From an uncultured Acidiferrobacteraceae bacterium (lineage in GTDB: Bacteria > Pseudomonadota > Gammaproteobacteria > Acidiferrobacterales > SZUA-150): DNA of 64,000 nucleotides. The stretch covers positions 1-64,000 of the forward strand of contig CAJVXY010000009.1 in NCBI GenBank assembly GCA_913009895.1, given 5' to 3'. Below the pieces are notes generated by a model. The model saw nothing but the letters and a program-made list of their open reading frames with translations. It did no database searches and was not told where the DNA came from. Positions 48,967 to 58,367 of this stretch are shown here, piece after piece. The first letter of the stretch is position 1. Each line of letters begins with the position of its first letter. The translations under genes and the position numbers were made by a program.

Positions 48967-50937
48967 ATTGGCCATTTTGCCCTTATTTTAGCACTCACCC
49001 TGGCAATAATGCAGGCCGTGCTACCCATCATTGGTGCCGCCCGGGGAAATATTCAGTGGATGCAATTAGCCAGACCGCTGGCTTTTGGCCAAACTTTTTT
49101 TCTCGGCGTGTCATTTGCGGCATTAACTTACGCCTTTATCGCCAATGACTTCTCAGTTAAATATGTGGCGACGAATTCAAATTCCGCATTACCTATCGGC
49201 TACCGAATATCTGCGGTCTGGGGAGGGCATGAAGGTTCCCTGCTTTTATGGGCACTCGTAATGGGGCTCTGGTCATCTGCAGTGGCCATCTTTAGCAAGA
49301 AATTACCACAAATAACGATTGCCCAGGTTCTCGGTGTCATGGGAATTATCAGTATTGGATTTCTGCTTTTTATGTTACTGACTTCCAACCCTTTTGACAG
49401 GTTAATCCCGGCTGCACCCGATGGGCGCGATCTCAACCCCTTGCTGCAAGATATCGGGCTCATTTTGCACCCCCCTATGCTTTACATGGGATATGTTGGC
49501 TTTTCCGTCGCATTTAGTTTTGCCACTGCAGCCCTTTTAAGCGGTCGTCTTGATGCGGCCTGGGCCCGCTGGTCCCGGCCCTGGACAACGGTTGCCTGGC
49601 TATTCCTGACACTCGGGATTTCACTGGGAAGTTGGTGGGCCTATTACGAACTGGGCTGGGGTGGCTGGTGGTTTTGGGATCCGGTCGAAAATTCCTCATT
49701 CATGCCCTGGCTGGTGGGTACTGCGCTCATACATTCACTGGCTGTGACTGAAAAACGTGGGACCTTCAAGTCCTGGACTGTTTTGCTTGCCCTGCTCGCG
49801 TTTTCGCTTAGCCTGTTGGGAACCTTTCTGGTGCGTTCCGGTGTGCTCACATCAGTCCATGCTTTTGCCACTGATCCTGAGCGGGGTATATTTATTCTGG
49901 CATTTCTTGCCATTGTCATTGGGGGTTCACTTGCGCTTTACGCCTGGCGCGGCCCACAAATTCGAAGCGTTGGAAAATTTCAACTAGTATCGCGAGAATC
50001 ATTCTTGCTAGTCAACAACGTTTTGCTGGTAGTTGCTTGTGCTGCTGTATTGATCGGTACACTTTATCCGCTAGTTCTGGATGCACTGGGCTTAGGAAAA
50101 ATTTCTGTCGGTCCACCTTATTTCTCCCGTGTGTTTGTTCCAATCATGATTCCATTATTGTTTTTAATGGGTATTGGGCCGCTCATGCGCTGGAAAAAAG
50201 ATGATCCCGTTAAGCTAATGCGTCACCTGCGCCTGGTATTGCTTTTTAGTTTTATAATCGCAGTGATATTCACATGGGCTGCCACGGCTGAACTTTCTCT
50301 TGGCGTGCTGTTTAGTATTACCTTGTCTGTCTGGATAACAGGCAGCGCCTTGCTAAATCTCTGGAAAAGGATTCAATCAAAAAATAATCTGGTCACAGGA
50401 ATCAAAACAACACCACTGTCTTTTTACGGCATGACGCTGGCACATATCGGCATTGCAGTGCTTGTTGTTGGTGTAACTTTTGCTTCAGCCTACAGCATTG
50501 AAAAAGATGTACGAATGGATATTGGCCAAAGCCGTGACATTGGGGGATACACGTTCCGGTTCGATGGTATGGAAAATTATACCGGCGCCAACTTTCAGGC
50601 CAAACAAGGCAAGATAACCATCACCCAGGCAGGCAAACCAGTCGCCACCCTCAGGCCTCAAAAACGTACTTACAAGGTCCAGAGCAATCCGATGACCGAG
50701 GCTGCAATAGATCCAGGTTTTTTTCGGGATCTCTACGTCGCCATGGGCGAGCCACTTGATTCAGGCGCCTGGAGCGTACGCATCTATTACAAACCGTACG
50801 TAAGATGGATATGGATAGGTACTATTCTTATGGCCCTGGGAGGTGCATTGGCTGTTGGTGACAGGCGTTATCGGATTGTTACCAAAAAACAGGCGAGCCT
50901 GAAAAATAATAAAAACATGGAAGCCAGTATTTCGTGA
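48955..50937 (+). CDS. ccmF: Cytochrome c maturation haem lyase subunit CcmF
   Basis: 660 residues (E. coli 647). Multi-pass membrane protein with the haem-handling WWD motif GWGGWWFWDPVENSSFMPWL and conserved His residues in periplasmic loops. With CcmH and CcmI it attaches haem to apocytochrome c. The start is fixed by the repeat structure: ATG 48955 is the first one that stays open. ccmABCDE are not in the window. Overlaps ccmH by 4 bp. Confidence 0.97.
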   Translation: MIPEIGHFALILALTLAIMQAVLPIIGAARGNIQWMQLARPLAFGQTFFLGVSFAALTYAFIANDFSVKYVATNSNSALPIGYRISAVWGGHEGSLLLWALVMGLWSSAVAIFSKKLPQITIAQVLGVMGIISIGFLLFMLLTSNPFDRLIPAAPDGRDLNPLLQDIGLILHPPMLYMGYVGFSVAFSFATAALLSGRLDAAWARWSRPWTTVAWLFLTLGISLGSWWAYYELGWGGWWFWDPVENSSFMPWLVGTALIHSLAVTEKRGTFKSWTVLLALLAFSLSLLGTFLVRSGVLTSVHAFATDPERGIFILAFLAIVIGGSLALYAWRGPQIRSVGKFQLVSRESFLLVNNVLLVVACAAVLIGTLYPLVLDALGLGKISVGPPYFSRVFVPIMIPLLFLMGIGPLMRWKKDDPVKLMRHLRLVLLFSFIIAVIFTWAATAELSLGVLFSITLSVWITGSALLNLWKRIQSKNNLVTGIKTTPLSFYGMTLAHIGIAVLVVGVTFASAYSIEKDVRMDIGQSRDIGGYTFRFDGMENYTGANFQAKQGKITITQAGKPVATLRPQKRTYKVQSNPMTEAAIDPGFFRDLYVAMGEPLDSGAWSVRIYYKPYVRWIWIGTILMALGGALAVGDRRYRIVTKKQASLKNNKNMEASIS

Positions 50938-51425
50938 GCGTCAGTAAATTATTGAAATATCTTTTTATCTCATTGGCGCTATTGTTAAGCCTGGGTCTGA
51001 ATACTCAAAAAAGTGCAGCCGCAGCTGTTGATCCCCTGGTATTTACCGATGCCAAAAAAGAGGCGCGATATAAAAATCTGATCGGTCAGTTACGATGCCT
51101 GGTATGCCAGAACCAGTCTATCGCTGAATCAAATGCCGAATTGGCACAGGATTTACGCAAAGAAGTATACGACATGATTATCGCAGGTAAATCCGACCAG
51201 GAAGCAATTGATTTTCTTGTGGCTCGTTATGGTAATTTCATACTCTATCGTCCACCGCTCAATGCACAGACTCTCCTGCTTTGGTTTCTCCCCGGCATTC
51301 TTGTCATCCTGGCATTAATTTTAGTTATTATAATAATTAAAAAAAGAAGCCGCCAGGATCAAAAAGTTATGCTTGACGATAATGCAGAAGATCGCCTGAA
51401 TAAATTAATCGGACCAAAAGTTTAG
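50934..51425 (+). CDS. ccmH: Cytochrome c maturation protein CcmH (CcmL-type)
   Basis: 163 residues. Signal sequence, redox motif LRCLVCQNQS with the Cys pair, a three-helix bundle, and one C-terminal membrane helix (LLLWFLPGILVILALILVIIII). It reduces the apocytochrome CXXCH disulfide. The E. coli CcmH has an extra TPR domain, which is a separate gene (ccmI) here. It follows ccmF directly, without the usual ccmG between them. Confidence 0.95.
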   Translation: MSVSKLLKYLFISLALLLSLGLNTQKSAAAAVDPLVFTDAKKEARYKNLIGQLRCLVCQNQSIAESNAELAQDLRKEVYDMIIAGKSDQEAIDFLVARYGNFILYRPPLNAQTLLLWFLPGILVILALILVIIIIKKRSRQDQKVMLDDNAEDRLNKLIGPKV

Positions 51426-51439
51426 GATACCTTGCAGAC

Positions 51440-52660
51440 ATGGTTTTTTGGATTGTTATAACAATTTTTATGCTCATCGCGCTCGCGATTGCGACGATAC
51501 CCTATTGGCGTAAGCTGGACACAGGTGCGCTTGACAGTAATGAGCTCAATATCCTGCTTTTTAAAACTCGCCTGACAGAGCTTGACCTTGATTTGAGTAA
51601 TGATGTGCTTGATCAGGAGCAGTATGATCTGGCGGTCTCAGAACTTAAGCTACAACTTTTATCCGATGTCCCAGAAGACCAGGAAAGAACAGGCAGTGGT
51701 TCTAAAACGTGGTCCAAACAAACTATAATTGCTACTTTTCTTTTGTTGCCCGCACTTTCCATTGGCCTCTACATCAAGCTGGGAAATAAAGACGTTGCAA
51801 CCGGCAACATTGAAGTCACTAGCCACCAGCAAAATCCAGACATCAAAAAAATGATTGCAGGTATTGAAAAACGACTTGAATCCGAACCTGGTAACGTTCG
51901 TGGCTGGACGATGTTAGGCAGAACATACGCGGCAATAAACCAGTATGATAAAGCGTTGATAGCTTACGAAAAAGCCTACAAACTCGCACCTGAAGATGCA
52001 GATATTCTTACCGGTCTGGCTGAGTCACTGGCTATTGTCCAGAATAATCAATTGCAAGGTCGTCCGCTCAAGCTGATTGAAAAAGCGCTTAAGATAAACA
52101 ATAAACACCCGCGCGCGCTCTGGTTGGCGGGACATGCCCAGATGCAATTGGGTAACAATAAAAAAGCCGTAGTATACTGGCAAACACTTTTAGCCAGTCT
52201 CCCACCGGATCATGAGTCGGCGCAAAAAATTCGCCAATTCATCAGCGAGCTGGGAGGCGAAGCCGCAAGCAGTGGCCATCCCGCATCGAAGGATAATAAA
52301 CCTGGTCAAGATAACATAGGTATCAGGATTAAAGTCAGGCTTGCAAAAAACCTTGAAGATGTGGCACCGAAAAATGCCACCTTATTTATTTTCGCTCGTG
52401 CGGCTAAAGGGCCACGAATGCCATTAGCTGGCAAGAAATTGCGAGTAAGCGACTTACCAACAGAGATTGTGTTAAATGACGATAATGCCATGATCCCTGG
52501 CAAGACTATTTCAAGTGTGAATCAAATAATTATTGGCGCCAGAATTTCCAGGAGTGGCGGACCTATTTCAAAACCTGGCGACCTTGAAGGTTACAGCCCT
52601 GTGATATCGAGCGCACACCCGGAAACGCTAGAAGTAGTAATTAACCAAATTGCACAGTAG
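51440..52660 (+). CDS. ccmI: Cytochrome c maturation protein CcmI
   Basis: 406 residues. Two N-terminal membrane helices (about 1-20 and 95-113) flank a loop. A periplasmic TPR region (WTMLGRTYAAINQYDKALIAYEKAYKLAPED) and a C-terminal beta domain follow. It is the apocytochrome chaperone for the haem lyase. 14 bp after ccmH; convergent with the next gene. Confidence 0.93.
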   Translation: MVFWIVITIFMLIALAIATIPYWRKLDTGALDSNELNILLFKTRLTELDLDLSNDVLDQEQYDLAVSELKLQLLSDVPEDQERTGSGSKTWSKQTIIATFLLLPALSIGLYIKLGNKDVATGNIEVTSHQQNPDIKKMIAGIEKRLESEPGNVRGWTMLGRTYAAINQYDKALIAYEKAYKLAPEDADILTGLAESLAIVQNNQLQGRPLKLIEKALKINNKHPRALWLAGHAQMQLGNNKKAVVYWQTLLASLPPDHESAQKIRQFISELGGEAASSGHPASKDNKPGQDNIGIRIKVRLAKNLEDVAPKNATLFIFARAAKGPRMPLAGKKLRVSDLPTEIVLNDDNAMIPGKTISSVNQIIIGARISRSGGPISKPGDLEGYSPVISSAHPETLEVVINQIAQ

Positions 52661-52663
52661 GGG

Positions 52664-53299
52664 CTAAAAAATCTCGACATCGCTCTCTTTGTGGGACTTT
52701 TCCTGTTCTTCCATTAATTTCACTACCTCTTCAATACTTGCTCCCTCTAGCACCGCGTCAAACATTTTTACTTCATCAGATAATGAATACTGTGAACGTA
52801 TTTTTTCTTGCAGTCCTTTCCATTCATAAGGTGAATACAGACGAACTGGGTCTGATACAAGAGAAGCCAAAGCAGACATGCTGCGACTTATATGGGCCAG
52901 GCGTTGAACCAGCTTGTCGTAAAATTGAAATGCAACAATAACACTATGCATTTTCATGCTGACATCATTACAGTTTCCCAGTACACCATCCTTTATTACA
53001 TCGTCGACATCAGAATTTTCCCACACCTGTTCAAGCGCGCTTCTGATGGCAGCAACATGGCCTGCCATATTTGTAAATGAATTGGTAAGGGTATTCACAG
53101 AATCATCCCCATCGCGCATGCAATACTCTATACGTGCCGTAGCCAGGTTTAACATCAGGATGGTTTCCCTGACCTGACTCCAGTCCAGATCAGGCTCACT
53201 GGATGTAGATTTGGGACTAACACCAACGGCAGATGGTTTCATTTTTTTCCCTGGAAAAGTAATAATAGAGTCCCATTGCTGGGGTTTTTTATCCTGCAA
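52664..53299 (-). CDS. CheZ-like chemotaxis phosphatase
   Basis: 211 residues. A helical middle (RETILMLNLATARIEYCMRDGDDSVNTL) precedes FQFYDKLVQRLAHI, where D128 and Q132 match the D-x3-Q catalytic spacing of CheZ (E. coli D143/Q147), which dephosphorylates CheY-P. The C-terminus, DVEIF, resembles that of the receptor gene in the facing operon (NVELF). Identification is from these features and position; full-length similarity to CheZ is weak. Divergent from the chemosensory operon across a 297-bp region that must hold both promoters. Confidence 0.65.
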   Translation of the reverse strand: MQDKKPQQWDSIITFPGKKMKPSAVGVSPKSTSSEPDLDWSQVRETILMLNLATARIEYCMRDGDDSVNTLTNSFTNMAGHVAAIRSALEQVWENSDVDDVIKDGVLGNCNDVSMKMHSVIVAFQFYDKLVQRLAHISRSMSALASLVSDPVRLYSPYEWKGLQEKIRSQYSLSDEVKMFDAVLEGASIEEVVKLMEEQEKSHKESDVEIF

Positions 53300-53596
53300 T
53301 TACATTAAAAAAATAGTCCAGACAATGACTGTTGTCAATCCACGGCGCGGTATTCACAATTCGAGCCCGCCATGATCCGACAAATGTCATGAAGCGACAT
53401 GTAACGTATGTTTTGGCCTTATTATGTTGTTTTTAATAACTATTTTTATCCCTGACCGTACCGTGACAATTGCGTAATTATTGCTATGTTTAAGTCAGGA
53501 TCGCTAAAAACCTCGACGACTCACCGAGATTTTTTCACCCAAATATAGTTCGTAACTAGCTGTTTATATTAAAGTTATTAGACAGGCATTAAGATT
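53300..53596. other. Divergent control region of the chemosensory genes
   Basis: 297 bases, no gene. AT-rich, especially at 53560-53590 before the STAS gene. No convincing sigma-28 or sigma-54 promoter was found by eye. Confidence 0.4.
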
Positions 53597-53908
53597 ATGG
53601 CTTTACTCAAATTACAACACAAGAATGGTGCAACACTTATTAACCTGGGTGAGCACCTGGACGTAAATTGTGCCAACGAACTTTATGCTGATTTGGGCAT
53701 GGCCCTGAAACGAAAACCGAACAAGATTATTTTTTATGCTGAAAAACTTGTTCGCATTGATACGGCGGCACTGCAATTGCTCATAGCCTGTACTCGCGAA
53801 GCTATACGTCTGAAAAAAACAGTCAGTTGGGCTGAAACCAGTGAAGAATTTCGTGAATGTATTGAATATGCCGGCATGGATGAAGTGCTTGGTTTCCATG
53901 ACACCTAA
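53597..53908 (+). CDS. STAS-domain protein
   Basis: 103 residues with the STAS fold of anti-sigma-factor antagonists: INLGEHLDVNCANELYADL, then IIFYAEKLVRIDTAALQLLIA. The phosphorylatable residue is Thr (IDTAALQLL) where Ser is usual. First gene of the chemosensory operon, 25 bp before the receptor. It may sense or buffer signalling by a phosphoswitch, or bind the receptor array. Confidence 0.85.
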   Translation: MALLKLQHKNGATLINLGEHLDVNCANELYADLGMALKRKPNKIIFYAEKLVRIDTAALQLLIACTREAIRLKKTVSWAETSEEFRECIEYAGMDEVLGFHDT

Positions 53909-53933
53909 CCAGCAGTTACCTTAAGGGATTATT

Positions 53934-55277
53934 TTGAATTCAAACACATCAAAAAATAAAATATTCTGGCTCCTGGTCACACTATTCATTGCGGGTTCAT
54001 GGCTTTTAACTGTCTCCTTTGTTTCGGTCTGGGTGGCAGTCAGTAGCGGACTTAGCGCTGCAATTGCCATGGTCTTGATTCTGGATTTTTCCAGGAAACA
54101 AGATAATTTCGATGAATTTCAGGACGCCTCGCTTGACGAAAAGACGTCTCCCATTGATGCCATTGATGAGCAATTAAGGTCTGCAATTGAACCTGCCAAA
54201 AATGATATTAACCAGCTTCCAAAAATTGATGACCTTCTAACAACCATGGCAGGTGTAAGCGAAAGACGCCGCATTGACGGACTGATAAGAAAATGGGCAG
54301 AACTTGCCAAACAATTTGACGCTGTTAAACACCATCTGGAGGCGAAAATCAGTGAAGTGATTGCGCAAAGTGAAAAAGCCACAGATACGATTGCCAGTAG
54401 CTTCAAAACAGTCATCAACAAGGCTACTTTGCAGGCAAGCCAGGCCATGAACCTACTGGAAGGAACACAGGGCGCCACCAGTGATGGTTCGCCACAGTCG
54501 CTACAGGATTTTATTCGCGTGTCCGATGTACGTCTGAACAAGATGGCGGATGAAGTGATAAGAGTTGCCGACCTGTCAGTAAAAATGGTCAGGGACCTGG
54601 ATGACGTAAAAGACCGAACACAGGCTATTGACGGATTCATGCTGGATGTGGGAAAACTGGCTGATCAGACCAGCTTGCTGGCACTAAATGCGGATATTGA
54701 GGCTTCCCGCGCCGGCGAAGCTGGACGTGGTTTTGGGATTGTTGCCCAGGAGGTAAGGCGCCTCAGTAAACGCTCCAATGTATTCAGTCATGAAATACGC
54801 AACCATCTCAGAATGGTAAAAAATGGCCTTAATGCAACCTACAGCAATATGCAGACACTGACATCCAAAGACATGGCCCATGCGAATAATATCAAGAATG
54901 ACATTATGATGCTTACAAAAACACTGGAAGATAAAAATCGTGAGGTTGCCGAGACAGTGAGCGACATTAATAACATAAGCAAAGAAATTGCCCAGGATGT
55001 ACAGAATGTAGTTATCTCGCTTCAATTTCACGACATCATTTCCCAAAAGCTGAATAGTATTACTACACCTATGGACAACCTTGCTACTGAATTCGATTTA
55101 CTTACCAATGAAACCAATAACCTGGGCCTTACCAGCAACTGGAATAAAGACTTGCCTATGCAAAACCAGCAAAAGATATCTGCTACAAACGGGAAAGCTC
55201 TGCCAAGCATCAATAATGACGCCGTTAGCAAAGATAATTCGGTACCCGATAGCGGCCCAAACGTGGAACTATTTTAA
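53934..55277 (+). CDS. Methyl-accepting chemotaxis protein-like receptor
   Basis: 447 residues. Two adjacent N-terminal membrane segments (about 11-50) with almost no periplasmic part, so it likely senses internally. The coiled-coil hairpin tip [25 protein letters not shown]...VRRLSKRS (243-281) contacts CheA/CheW. C-terminally, LQFHDIISQ (D367, Q371) has the CheZ-like D-x3-Q pattern, and the tail ends NVELF, comparable to the NWETF tether for CheR/CheB. Start TTG 53934 after AAGGGA. Confidence 0.88.
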   Translation: MNSNTSKNKIFWLLVTLFIAGSWLLTVSFVSVWVAVSSGLSAAIAMVLILDFSRKQDNFDEFQDASLDEKTSPIDAIDEQLRSAIEPAKNDINQLPKIDDLLTTMAGVSERRRIDGLIRKWAELAKQFDAVKHHLEAKISEVIAQSEKATDTIASSFKTVINKATLQASQAMNLLEGTQGATSDGSPQSLQDFIRVSDVRLNKMADEVIRVADLSVKMVRDLDDVKDRTQAIDGFMLDVGKLADQTSLLALNADIEASRAGEAGRGFGIVAQEVRRLSKRSNVFSHEIRNHLRMVKNGLNATYSNMQTLTSKDMAHANNIKNDIMMLTKTLEDKNREVAETVSDINNISKEIAQDVQNVVISLQFHDIISQKLNSITTPMDNLATEFDLLTNETNNLGLTSNWNKDLPMQNQQKISATNGKALPSINNDAVSKDNSVPDSGPNVELF

Positions 55278-55288
55278 AGGAGATTTAA

Positions 55289-55651
55289 ATGGCAACTATT
55301 CTTATAGTAGATGATACCGCTTCGATGAGACAAATGATTGGTTTTACGCTTAATGACGCTAGTTATGAAGTGACTGAAGCAGCCGATGGTAATGAAGCGC
55401 TTGAAGCTGCACGCAAATCAAAATTTGATGCAGTAATTACAGATATCAATATGCCCAATATGGATGGCATTGCCCTGGTGCGTGAATTACGCTCATTAGC
55501 AGAATATAAATTTACGCCCATACTCATGTTAACGACAGAATCACAGGATTCAAAAAGAAAGGAAAGCAAGGAAGCTGGCGCTACAGGCTGGATTGTGAAA
55601 CCCTTCAATCCAGAGCAGCTATTAAACGTTATTAAAAATGTTCTAAATTAA
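55289..55651 (+). CDS. cheY: Chemotaxis response regulator CheY
   Basis: 120 residues, a lone receiver domain. Acidic pocket in ILIVDDTASM, phosphoacceptor Asp in VITDINMPNMDG, Thr in LMLTTES and Lys in IVKPFNPE. Phosphorylated by CheA. A very good ribosome site, AAAGGAGA, lies 5 bases before the ATG. Second position after the receptor is typical. Confidence 0.95.
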   Translation: MATILIVDDTASMRQMIGFTLNDASYEVTEAADGNEALEAARKSKFDAVITDINMPNMDGIALVRELRSLAEYKFTPILMLTTESQDSKRKESKEAGATGWIVKPFNPEQLLNVIKNVLN

Positions 55652-55655
55652 TTTA

Positions 55656-57704
55656 ATGGTTATTGATCTCACACAATTTCATCAGACTTTTTTTGAAGAA
55701 AGTCTTGAAGCATTGTCTGATATGGAAGCCGAACTACTTCGTCTTGACAGCCAAATGTCCGGGCGAAGATTTTCTGATGAGTTTAAAGCAAATAACGAAT
55801 CTCTAAATATTATTTTCCGGGCTGTCCATTCAATTAAGGGCGGAAGTAGTACTTTTGGTTTTGAAGTTGTTGCCAACTTCAGTCATGTTCTTGAAAACCT
55901 GCTTGATGATATTCGAGAAAACCGTTGTAAAACAACACGAGATCTCATTAGCATTTTACTGCAATCATGTGATTGCCTGCGAACTTTAGTTCAGAATGCA
56001 CAAAACGGGATCAACACTCTACCCACCGATATAAATGATTTTCAAATTAAACTGGAAAAATTACGGGGTACAAATTGCGCTGTTCCGCTGGACAGAAGGA
56101 AAAATATAAGGTCGATCGATAATTTTAATGACAGCAAGACTGGCTGGAATATTTCGTTTACGCCAAACAGGGACATGTTATCTACTGGTAATGATCCGGT
56201 TCGGATTATTCGTGCGTTGACACAACTTGGTAAAATCAGGTCAATATTAAATATAAATTCCTTGCCGAGCTGGAAAAATATAAATCCGGAAGATATTTAT
56301 TTATCATGGGATATTGATTTTTTTGAACCAATCAAGAAAAGTATGTTAGAAAATGTTTTTTCATGGGTGGAAGATGATTGTGTTTTAAATATTATACAAA
56401 AAAAAGATCCTCAAAAATCGTCAACTTCTAAATCCGGGCAATACATTGACACGAATGCTGATACTATGGTTCCTGCCCCAGGCGCTTCAGGTAACGGCCT
56501 CGAAGTTCAGTCGATCCGCGTTAGCACACCGAAAGTAGATGCCCTGGTTGACCTGGTGGGCGAACTTGTAATAACCCAGACAATGCTTAGTCAATTCTCT
56601 GAAGAAATAACGCCTGAATCAATTGAAAAGTTACAGCTTGGTCTGAGCCTGTTAGAAAGAAATACACGAGAATTGCAGGAAAGTGTTATGAGAATTCGAA
56701 TGTTGCCGGTGGGTTTCGCCCTGAATAAACTTCCCAGAATTGTTCGCGATGTCAGTCAAAAGCTTGGTAAAAATGTGAAACTTGATATAAGCGGGGAAGG
56801 CACAGAGCTCGATAAAAGCGTTATTGAAAGCATAGGCGATGCACTGATGCATATTGTTCGCAATTCGGTTGATCACGGTCTTGAGTCGCCCGCCGAAAGA
56901 ATTAAAGCCGGTAAACCTGAAACTGGCACGATTCACGTACAAGCCTCTCAAAAAGGCGGCAGTGTCGTGATCACTATAGAAGACGATGGCAGTGGCCTGA
57001 AACGAGATTTAATCTTGAAAAAAGCTACAGAAAAAGGCCTGGTCGCGGAAGATGCAAATTTAACCGACGAACAAATCGATAATCTCATTTTTATACCAGG
57101 TTTTTCCACGGCCTCCCAGGTGACGGGCGTATCTGGCAGAGGTGTAGGCATGGATGTGGTAAGAACTCGCATCAGTGAATTGAGCGGTAATGTAGAAGTT
57201 ACAAGCAAACCTGGAACAGGAACTAAATTAACATTACGTCTACCGCTGACTCTCGCAATTATGGATGGGCTTTGCGTCAAGGTTGGTTCGCAGGTTTACA
57301 TCATTCCCCTCTTGTCTGTAATTGAATCCCTATCAGTTCCGGAGCAGGAAATTAGCAGGCCTGCTGGCGGCTCTGAGCTGGTTCCTTTTCATGGCGAATA
57401 CTTACCGTTCCTGAAACTCCACGAATTATTCAAATTAAACACGGCAGTCAAAAACACTTCTGACGGAATTATCATCATCGTGGAAGCTGAAAGCAAAAAA
57501 ATTGGCCTGTTAGTGGATGAAATTGTGGGTCAACAACAAGTGGTCGTGAAAAGCCTTGAGACACATTATAAACGTGTTGAAGGTGTGGCCACTGCAACCA
57601 TTCTAGGCGACGGAGAAGTGGCATTAATACTGGATATATCCACCCTTACAAACCTTGTAAATCACAAACACCATCAGGGTCATACGCTTAAAGAGGCATC
57701 CTGA
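55656..57704 (+). CDS. cheA: Chemotaxis histidine kinase CheA
   Basis: 682 residues. HPt domain with phospho-His58 in AVHSIKGGSSTFGF. A mid domain (about 160-255, WNISFTPNRDM...RALTQLG) forms a P2-like segment. Dimerisation follows, then the ATPase with RNSVDHGLE (N box), DDGSGL (G1) and SGRGVGMDVV (G2), and a C-terminal CheW-like domain. It transfers phosphate to CheY and CheB. Starts 4 bp after cheY. Confidence 0.97.
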   Translation: MVIDLTQFHQTFFEESLEALSDMEAELLRLDSQMSGRRFSDEFKANNESLNIIFRAVHSIKGGSSTFGFEVVANFSHVLENLLDDIRENRCKTTRDLISILLQSCDCLRTLVQNAQNGINTLPTDINDFQIKLEKLRGTNCAVPLDRRKNIRSIDNFNDSKTGWNISFTPNRDMLSTGNDPVRIIRALTQLGKIRSILNINSLPSWKNINPEDIYLSWDIDFFEPIKKSMLENVFSWVEDDCVLNIIQKKDPQKSSTSKSGQYIDTNADTMVPAPGASGNGLEVQSIRVSTPKVDALVDLVGELVITQTMLSQFSEEITPESIEKLQLGLSLLERNTRELQESVMRIRMLPVGFALNKLPRIVRDVSQKLGKNVKLDISGEGTELDKSVIESIGDALMHIVRNSVDHGLESPAERIKAGKPETGTIHVQASQKGGSVVITIEDDGSGLKRDLILKKATEKGLVAEDANLTDEQIDNLIFIPGFSTASQVTGVSGRGVGMDVVRTRISELSGNVEVTSKPGTGTKLTLRLPLTLAIMDGLCVKVGSQVYIIPLLSVIESLSVPEQEISRPAGGSELVPFHGEYLPFLKLHELFKLNTAVKNTSDGIIIIVEAESKKIGLLVDEIVGQQQVVVKSLETHYKRVEGVATATILGDGEVALILDISTLTNLVNHKHHQGHTLKEAS

Positions 57705-57747
57705 TGTTTTTTAAACTTAATTACATTTGTTATTTCGGAGTACAATA

Positions 57748-58269
57748 ATGGATAACACGAATCTGGCAGACATCAAAGAAGACCTGGATAATCTTGAGCA
57801 ACAGTATCTGACCTTCAGACTGAGTGATCAGGATTATGGTATACCCATTCTCGAAGTTCAGGAGATAAAAGGATGGACTGCGGTCACGCCAATCCCCAAC
57901 TCTCCCCATTTTATAAAAGGTGTCTTGAATCTGCGCGGCACCATCGTGCCCATTATAGATTTAAGACTACGCTTTAATCTTGAAAGAAAGGAATACGACC
58001 AATTTACAGTAATCATAGTTGTTAATATTGCCGGCAAGCTTGCTGGCCTGGTTGTTGATTCTGTTAGCGATGTTGTGAATGCATCCAATGAGCAGCATTG
58101 TGAAGCACCAGAATTTGAGGGGCAGCTTAACAGGCAATTTATTGAGGGTCTGGTCCAGTTTGATGAAAAACTCCTCATACTGCTGGATATCAGCAAACTT
58201 GCAGATATCGATGATCTGACCGACGTAAGTGCTGATCAAGACCCCGGTACAGTGCCTGAAGAGAATTAG
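57748..58269 (+). CDS. cheW: Chemotaxis coupling protein CheW
   Basis: 173 residues from ATG 57748 with CGGAG before it; a TTG at 57727 is an unlikely alternative. One CheW fold (YLTFRLSDQDYGIPILEVQEI ... GVLNLRGTIVPIIDLRLRF ... GLVVDSVSDV). It couples the receptor to CheA. The acidic C-terminal tail (about 15 residues) is longer than in E. coli CheW. Confidence 0.96.
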   Translation: MDNTNLADIKEDLDNLEQQYLTFRLSDQDYGIPILEVQEIKGWTAVTPIPNSPHFIKGVLNLRGTIVPIIDLRLRFNLERKEYDQFTVIIVVNIAGKLAGLVVDSVSDVVNASNEQHCEAPEFEGQLNRQFIEGLVQFDEKLLILLDISKLADIDDLTDVSADQDPGTVPEEN

Positions 58270-58367
58270 CCATACCTTTTATAAAAGTTGGTAACGCTTG
58301 TACTTCTAACAAGCTACATAGTATTAGCATTACACCATTAAATACTTTGAGTATGGACCATTAAGGT

